A DNA stretch of 64,000 nucleotides. Origin: Panaeolus papilionaceus. Its lineage: Eukaryota > Basidiomycota > Agaricomycetes > Agaricales. Where the stretch lies: assembly GCA_015501605.1 (NCBI GenBank), contig JADNRZ010000027.1, positions 124,001 to 188,000 on the forward strand, written 5' to 3'. The translations under genes were made by a program, and so were the position numbers. The notes under the pieces were generated by a model. It did no database searches and was not told the DNA's origin. It saw only the letters and a list, made by a program, of their open reading frames with translations. Shown here one piece after another: positions 60,001 through 64,000 of this stretch (positions within the stretch are counted from its first letter, which is position 1; every line of letters starts with the position of its first letter).

Positions 60001-60171
60001 AAGCCCCTACTCAGTGACACCTATCTCCACACGGCCCAATTTTAGATCTAGAACATGAGGTCTTCTGGTGCGATCTATTCACTGCCACCATTTGCTCATC
60101 TCCCTCACGTCTACCTTGAGCCTTGGTGTTAATCGTCGTGCATCCTTGATTTTCACCCATTAGGATTCACC
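57024..60171. other. 3-kb interval with unresolved coding potential
   Basis: Between G6 and G7 the plus strand has several open stretches: 57223-57750; about 58015-58491 after a CTTTTCAG acceptor and before a GTAAGT donor; and 58529-59314. The 58015-58491 part looks most protein-like (DLDPNSRCFYVTFSSDAHSL). I cannot join these into one gene in phase, and much of the rest is T/C-rich. From 59320 to 60171 I see nothing. Confidence 0.3.
58015..58491 (+). CDS. Candidate exon of an unrecognised gene
   Basis: It is bounded by an acceptor (tctcttttcag) and a donor (gtaagttttt). The frame is open for about 158 codons and includes FLGSPSFACPTPL, DSGCWHLKFKLATFSFPKF and AQPIYGVYITLTVPKRV. Composition is balanced, unlike the T/C-rich open frames next to it. 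Neither a 5' exon nor a continuation in phase is certain. The product is not recognised, and it could be spurious. Confidence 0.3.
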
Positions 60172-61529
60172 ATGGAAGGTCCTCGCAAGCGCTACGAGCA
60201 CATCCAAGTTGACGGATCAGTGTCAGTCAAGCTCGTCGACAATAATACGAACCCAGAGCAGGATACGTGGAGTAACACATTTTTGTCAGTAAAACTCCTA
60301 CTATTTGAAACATTTCCTTTTATTTTTGGTGTTTACAGACTTTTGGGGCCAACAGGAGCGGGCAAAAGCGCGGTGAGACGCCGTGTTTCTAACACGTTTG
60401 CCTAAGGCGTTGGCTGATCGGTTCTGAGTGCTTAACAGTTCATTGAAGCTCTTGCTTCAGACTCCTCTCTTCAAATATCCAGTCACCAGCTCGAAGGATT
60501 TACGCAGAAAATATCCACGTACCAGCTTGTGAATGCGACACGGAACAACGCTCCAATTTATATTCTTGACGTCCCTGGCTTCGCTGATACCAAGGTATCC
60601 GAGATGGGTATCGTCTCCATGTTGAAAGAATATATGAATGAGAACCAGTATGAGTACTTCCTTCGATCTGTATAGGCTCATATTTACCCACAAGGGCCAG
60701 ATTCCAACCTCTTGACCAAATCCTTTACCTCATGCCGATTAACAATCCCCGCCTCCCAGGAAGCCACCGGAAGACTCTCAAGACCTTCCAGGCGTTAACA
60801 GTCGTCCAAGCAGCAAGGGGCGTTGTAATCGTTACTACGATGTGGAACTGTGTTTGGGGGAATAGTGCAACAAAGCGCGCGGAAGCCACATTTACCCAAC
60901 TGCAGGACATCATCTGGAAGGTAATGAGGACTTATGTATAGAGTGTGAATATCGTTCTCACCTCCTAATATTTCCTATTATAGGACTATATAGAGCATGG
61001 CAGTCGGATTGTCAAGTACCAAAACACACAGGAATCGGCATTATCGGTGCTTAGTGCTGCATTTGATAAGGTGTCAGGGCTTACCTTCAAGTTCCGAGAC
61101 ATGGAGGGAAGTTCAAGGATACTGCGAGGCACAGCCTTCGCATCGAATATCTACGACGATCTCCAAATCTGAATTCGAAACATTGGGATACAAGAAAGCA
61201 ACATTCAATCGGACTTGCAGACGGCGACAGCATATTCAGACAATCAGCTAAAATCCATCCTTACAGCGCAACTATGGGAAGCACAGACGCTCCTCGCAAA
61301 GTTCGAGCAGGAACTGCGTGATTTTGAATCAGAGCCTGATCCTGTAATAGTTCCCTCATCGCCCAGAATCTCAACACCTGATCTTGTACATCCACCAGCT
61401 AGTATCCCAATCCCAATCCTCACCAACCTTGATTCCGGCGCAACACCTTCGCGGCGGCCATTTACCAAACTCATCGGCTCAGCAAAGCGATTGGGAAGAA
61501 AGCTTCACATGAGACGCGAGGATCAATGA
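60172..61529 (+). pseudogene. G7: GTPase copy with a premature stop before the coiled coil
   Basis: Exons are 60172-60284, 60339-60372, 60439-60647, 60701-60920 and 60984-61529, all spliced in phase. Motifs: LLGPTGAGKSA, QLEGFTQKISTYQLVN, DVPGFADTKVS, NNPRLPGSHRK, TTMWNCVWGN and NTQESALSVL. A TGA at 61170-61172 interrupts exon 5. The neighbours have CGA or another sense codon there (QI-R-I context), so a single C-to-T change explains it. The remaining frame (QSDLQTATAYSDNQLKS to KLIGSAKRLGRKLHMRR) is open, so the mutation looks young. The truncated product of about 254 residues would keep the entire G domain and lose the coiled coil. It might still be made and act as a regulator, or be dead. 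Confidence 0.8.
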
Positions 61530-61798
61530 CTTTGGGAGATTGGAGTCTCGTCTCCCAGATGTTAACTCAGAATATATCTACTTCGCGTTTTTAGACATAG
61601 TATCTAACATTTTTGGTTTTTTTGGTTTTGGTCTGACAAGGGACCAAATTTCGAAACTCGTTTTATTCTTCGCTTAGGCACGTGCAGCCATGATGTAAGC
61701 TATGGGAGCTTAGGGAGGGTTCATTCTGCATATCTCTCGCACCTCCATCTTCTCCCGTATAAACTGCTTCCACTACCACCTGCTTTTTTACAGTGATC

Positions 61799-63153
61799 AT
61801 GGACATAAATTTATCAACAAATCTCAAAAATATCATAGCAGCTGGGGCTATCTCTGTTGAGGCGGTCGCAGAAATCCAAGCGAGGGACGGTTATGTCATA
61901 TTTGTGTAAGCAGGCAGGCTGTGGGGCTCAGCGAGATATTGACTGATAAGTGCAATTACAGATTACTTGGCCCAACGGGATCAGGAAAGAGTAGTGTAAG
62001 TCGTGTATATAAACATTAATTATACAATAATGCACTGATATAACTGTTATTCGACCATGACGTGGGTAGTTTATTGAAGCCATCGCATCAAACACCACAC
62101 TCTCACTATCCAGCAATAAGCTAGAAGGATTTACACAGAGAGAAACTATATATGGGATTGCAAATGTTAACGCTGGGAGACTTCCAATTTTCATTGTAGA
62201 CGTCCCTGGATTCATGGATAGCAAGATATCGGCAATGGGGATAGTTTCCATGTTGAAGAACATGATTCAAAGGACAAGGTGAAACCATCTCCGCTGTCCA
62301 TGGCCGACGTACTGATCCCCTTGGTAGCTCTCTATACTGGTTCCGTATTTTGTATCTCACACCTATCCATAATCCGCGCCTGCCAGGAAGTCAAAGGCAG
62401 CTGCTTCAAACGTTTGACGCACTTACAGGTGTCGGGGCAGCCGATTGCATTACCGTAGTTTCCACGATGTGGGACTTGGTTTGGAGCGAAAGCGCAAAAA
62501 GGCGAGAAGAAAGTAATTTAAAGCAGTTACGGGATGATATATGGAAGGTACAATTCTGCCCAAATCCATCCTACTACTACAGGTCTTACTCTGCAATTGA
62601 CAATCTTTTCTAGGGTTACATCGACGAGGACGCCAGATGGCCGAGTTTCACAATACTCAACAGTCAGCATTATCAATTTTGATGAAGCCATTCGACCGCG
62701 TGACGGCTCAATACGATTTGAATTGCAAGAATCAATCTCAAGACCACTACAAAAGACGCCATTCGCACCAAATATTTACCAGGATCTCCAAATACGAATT
62801 CAAGACCTCCGCATCGAACAAGCGAATTTCCAGTCAGACCGACAAAGAGCCATAGCGCAGTCTGATGAAAAGCTCCAAGCATCGCTCGTTCCCCTACTCG
62901 ATGAAGTGCAACTGCTTCTCGATAAATTCGAGCAGGAGCTACACGATTTTGAGTCGGGACCTGAACGCACTCGTGGCCTCGTCGGATCGTCATCTTTCAT
63001 CTCCGAGGATGACTCGAGTCCTGTCCCCCAGATCCATATTCCAATTACACTGGTCGCAATTCCATTCCGCTGAAGAAAAAGTTTTTTGCGAGAGCGGTGG
63101 ATTCAGTGAAGTGCTGGGGAAGAAAGCTCCATGAGCGGCATGATGAACAGTGA
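61799..63153 (+). pseudogene. G8: GTPase copy with an intact G domain and a frameshifted tail
   Basis: Exons are 61799-61905, 61962-61995, 62070-62278, 62328-62547 and 62614-63153. The G domain reads through: LLGPTGSGKSS, KLEGFTQRETIYGIAN, IVDVPGFMDSKIS, NPRLPGSQRQ, STMWDLVWSE. In exon 5 paralogue similarity jumps frame three times, near 62638, 62682 and 63055, each by minus one. The total exon length stays a multiple of three and the end returns to the original frame (LKKKFFARAVDSVK, then KLHERHDEQ and stop). The readable pieces AEFHNTQQSALSIL, QESISRPLQKTPF and the coiled coil show what was there. It is either decay of the tail alone or base-call errors; as given, the tail is not translatable. 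Confidence 0.75.
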
Positions 63154-63490
63154 CAATCTGAATAATTTAATGATGAGTTGATTGGTGACAAGGACTGTCG
63201 CCACCTTCTCATTCACGACACACCTTATGCTGTCGTATTGATGGACGCTATGGTAGATAGTGTTATAGTGTAGATGTACTAATGGGAATAGATAATGTAC
63301 TTTATAGGCTTTGATTACGCCGCAATTCTAGACCGTCAATTCAGTGGATGGGCGATATTTTTAGTGTTCAGCTCACGTTACCGTGGAATCTATGAGGCAA
63401 GAAGTAGATGGGAAACACGCAATTCGCTTTTTGTCACATTTACCTTGACCCACCACAATTTCCTGCATTAGCACCTCCTCTTCAGCGACC
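63154..63490. other. Short spacer between G8 and G9
   Basis: No gene. G8 and G9 are the closest-spaced pair, and their exon 1 and exon 3 sequences are each other's best match, which suggests a recent local tandem duplication. Confidence 0.5.
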
Positions 63491-64000
63491 ATGAGCACTG
63501 ATTATACAGCGGACCTAAAAAGTATTGTTGTTTCAGGGACAATCTCTGTGGAAGAGGTAAGAGAGATAGATTCAATGGAAGGCTATGCCTTATTCGTGTG
63601 AGTTTGGAATGCATGCGCGAGTTGTCAAGATGCTGACTGACATGCGCTCATGCACAGGCTACTTGGCCCGACAGGTTCGGGAAAGAGCTCTGTGAGTCGA
63701 ATTGGTGTCAATTACAAATGACTAACCAAACGAGATACGCCATGTCGCGTTGGGCAGTTTATAGAAGCAGTCGCTTCAGACCGCTCGCTCTCCTTATCTA
63801 GTAACAAGTTGGAAGGCTGTACACAAGCAGTCACCATATATCGCATTTCGAACTTGCGAGCTGGAAGGCTCCCTATTTTTATTGTGGACGTTCCCGGATT
63901 CGTGGATAGCCGCATATCAGCCATGGGAATAGTATCCATGTTGAAGAAACTAATTGAAAGCACGACGTGATACTTTACTCTCATCGTGAATATTGATTGA
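63491..64000 (+). CDS. G9: P-loop GTPase, 5' part only (window ends)
   Basis: Exons 1-3 are visible: 63491-63597, 63658-63691 and 63758-63966, with a GTGATA donor at 63967. Motifs: IVVSGTISVEEV, LLGPTGSGKSS, KLEGCTQAVTIYRISN (Phe to Cys in the switch region) and IVDVPGFVDSRIS. The rest lies beyond the window, so its integrity is unknown. Exon lengths equal those of G8. Confidence 0.85.

Overview
The window looks like nuclear DNA of an agaricomycete-type basidiomycete. Genes are split by 50-65 nt GT-AG introns. A JmjC-like gene lies next to a gene with cysteine-cluster domains of the kind known to accompany fungal KDZ transposons. Non-autonomous DNA transposons with terminal inverted repeats (TIRs) and target-site duplications (TSDs) are frequent. 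No bacterial, organellar or CRISPR feature is present.

The backbone is a tandem array of one family of P-loop GTPases, all on the + strand. There are nine copies: G1 1907-3256, G2 28691-29921, G3 38401-39649, G4 45538-46829, G5 50848-52152, G6 55664-57023, G7 60172-61529, G8 61799-63153, and G9 from 63491, cut by the window end. Two 3' stubs remain at 21962-22126 and 47861-47968. All copies share one five-exon design, in which exon 2 is a 34-nt micro-exon holding the P-loop. The predicted protein is a short N-terminal strand, a G domain (GPTGSGKS, D-x-PGF, T-M-W-D), a coiled coil and a basic C-terminal tail. G1, G2, G3, G5 and G6 read through. G4 has a 47-nt deletion, G7 a nonsense codon and G8 three frameshifts.

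From about 3.8 to 45 kb the GTPases sit inside multi-kilobase segmental duplications. Each unit also carries remnants of a multi-exon minus-strand gene family (called family M here), usually as two sub-copies (A and B), plus pyrimidine-rich spacer. Two introns of family M are conserved in position and length across the copies, so the family was once genuinely coding, but most copies now look decayed. I could not identify its product.

Unit 1 is broken by a roughly 13-kb block (about 8.7-21.96 kb). It holds a 1.3-kb element at a TA target, a decayed JmjC-like gene (+), a decayed CxC5/CxC6-like gene (-) and a decayed acidic/basic protein gene (-). A 0.8-kb piece of the CxC6-like gene is repeated in inverted orientation at 20.7-21.5 kb. 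Three other non-autonomous elements (705, 1173 and 687 bp) have clear TIRs and TSDs, and the paralogous units supply empty sites for two of them.

The right third (50-64 kb) is less repetitive. It has GTPase copies G5-G9 plus a small predicted secreted protein at 53.5 kb. The overall picture is rapid birth-and-death evolution of a GTPase family in a transposon-rich region. The biological role of the GTPases cannot be read from sequence alone.
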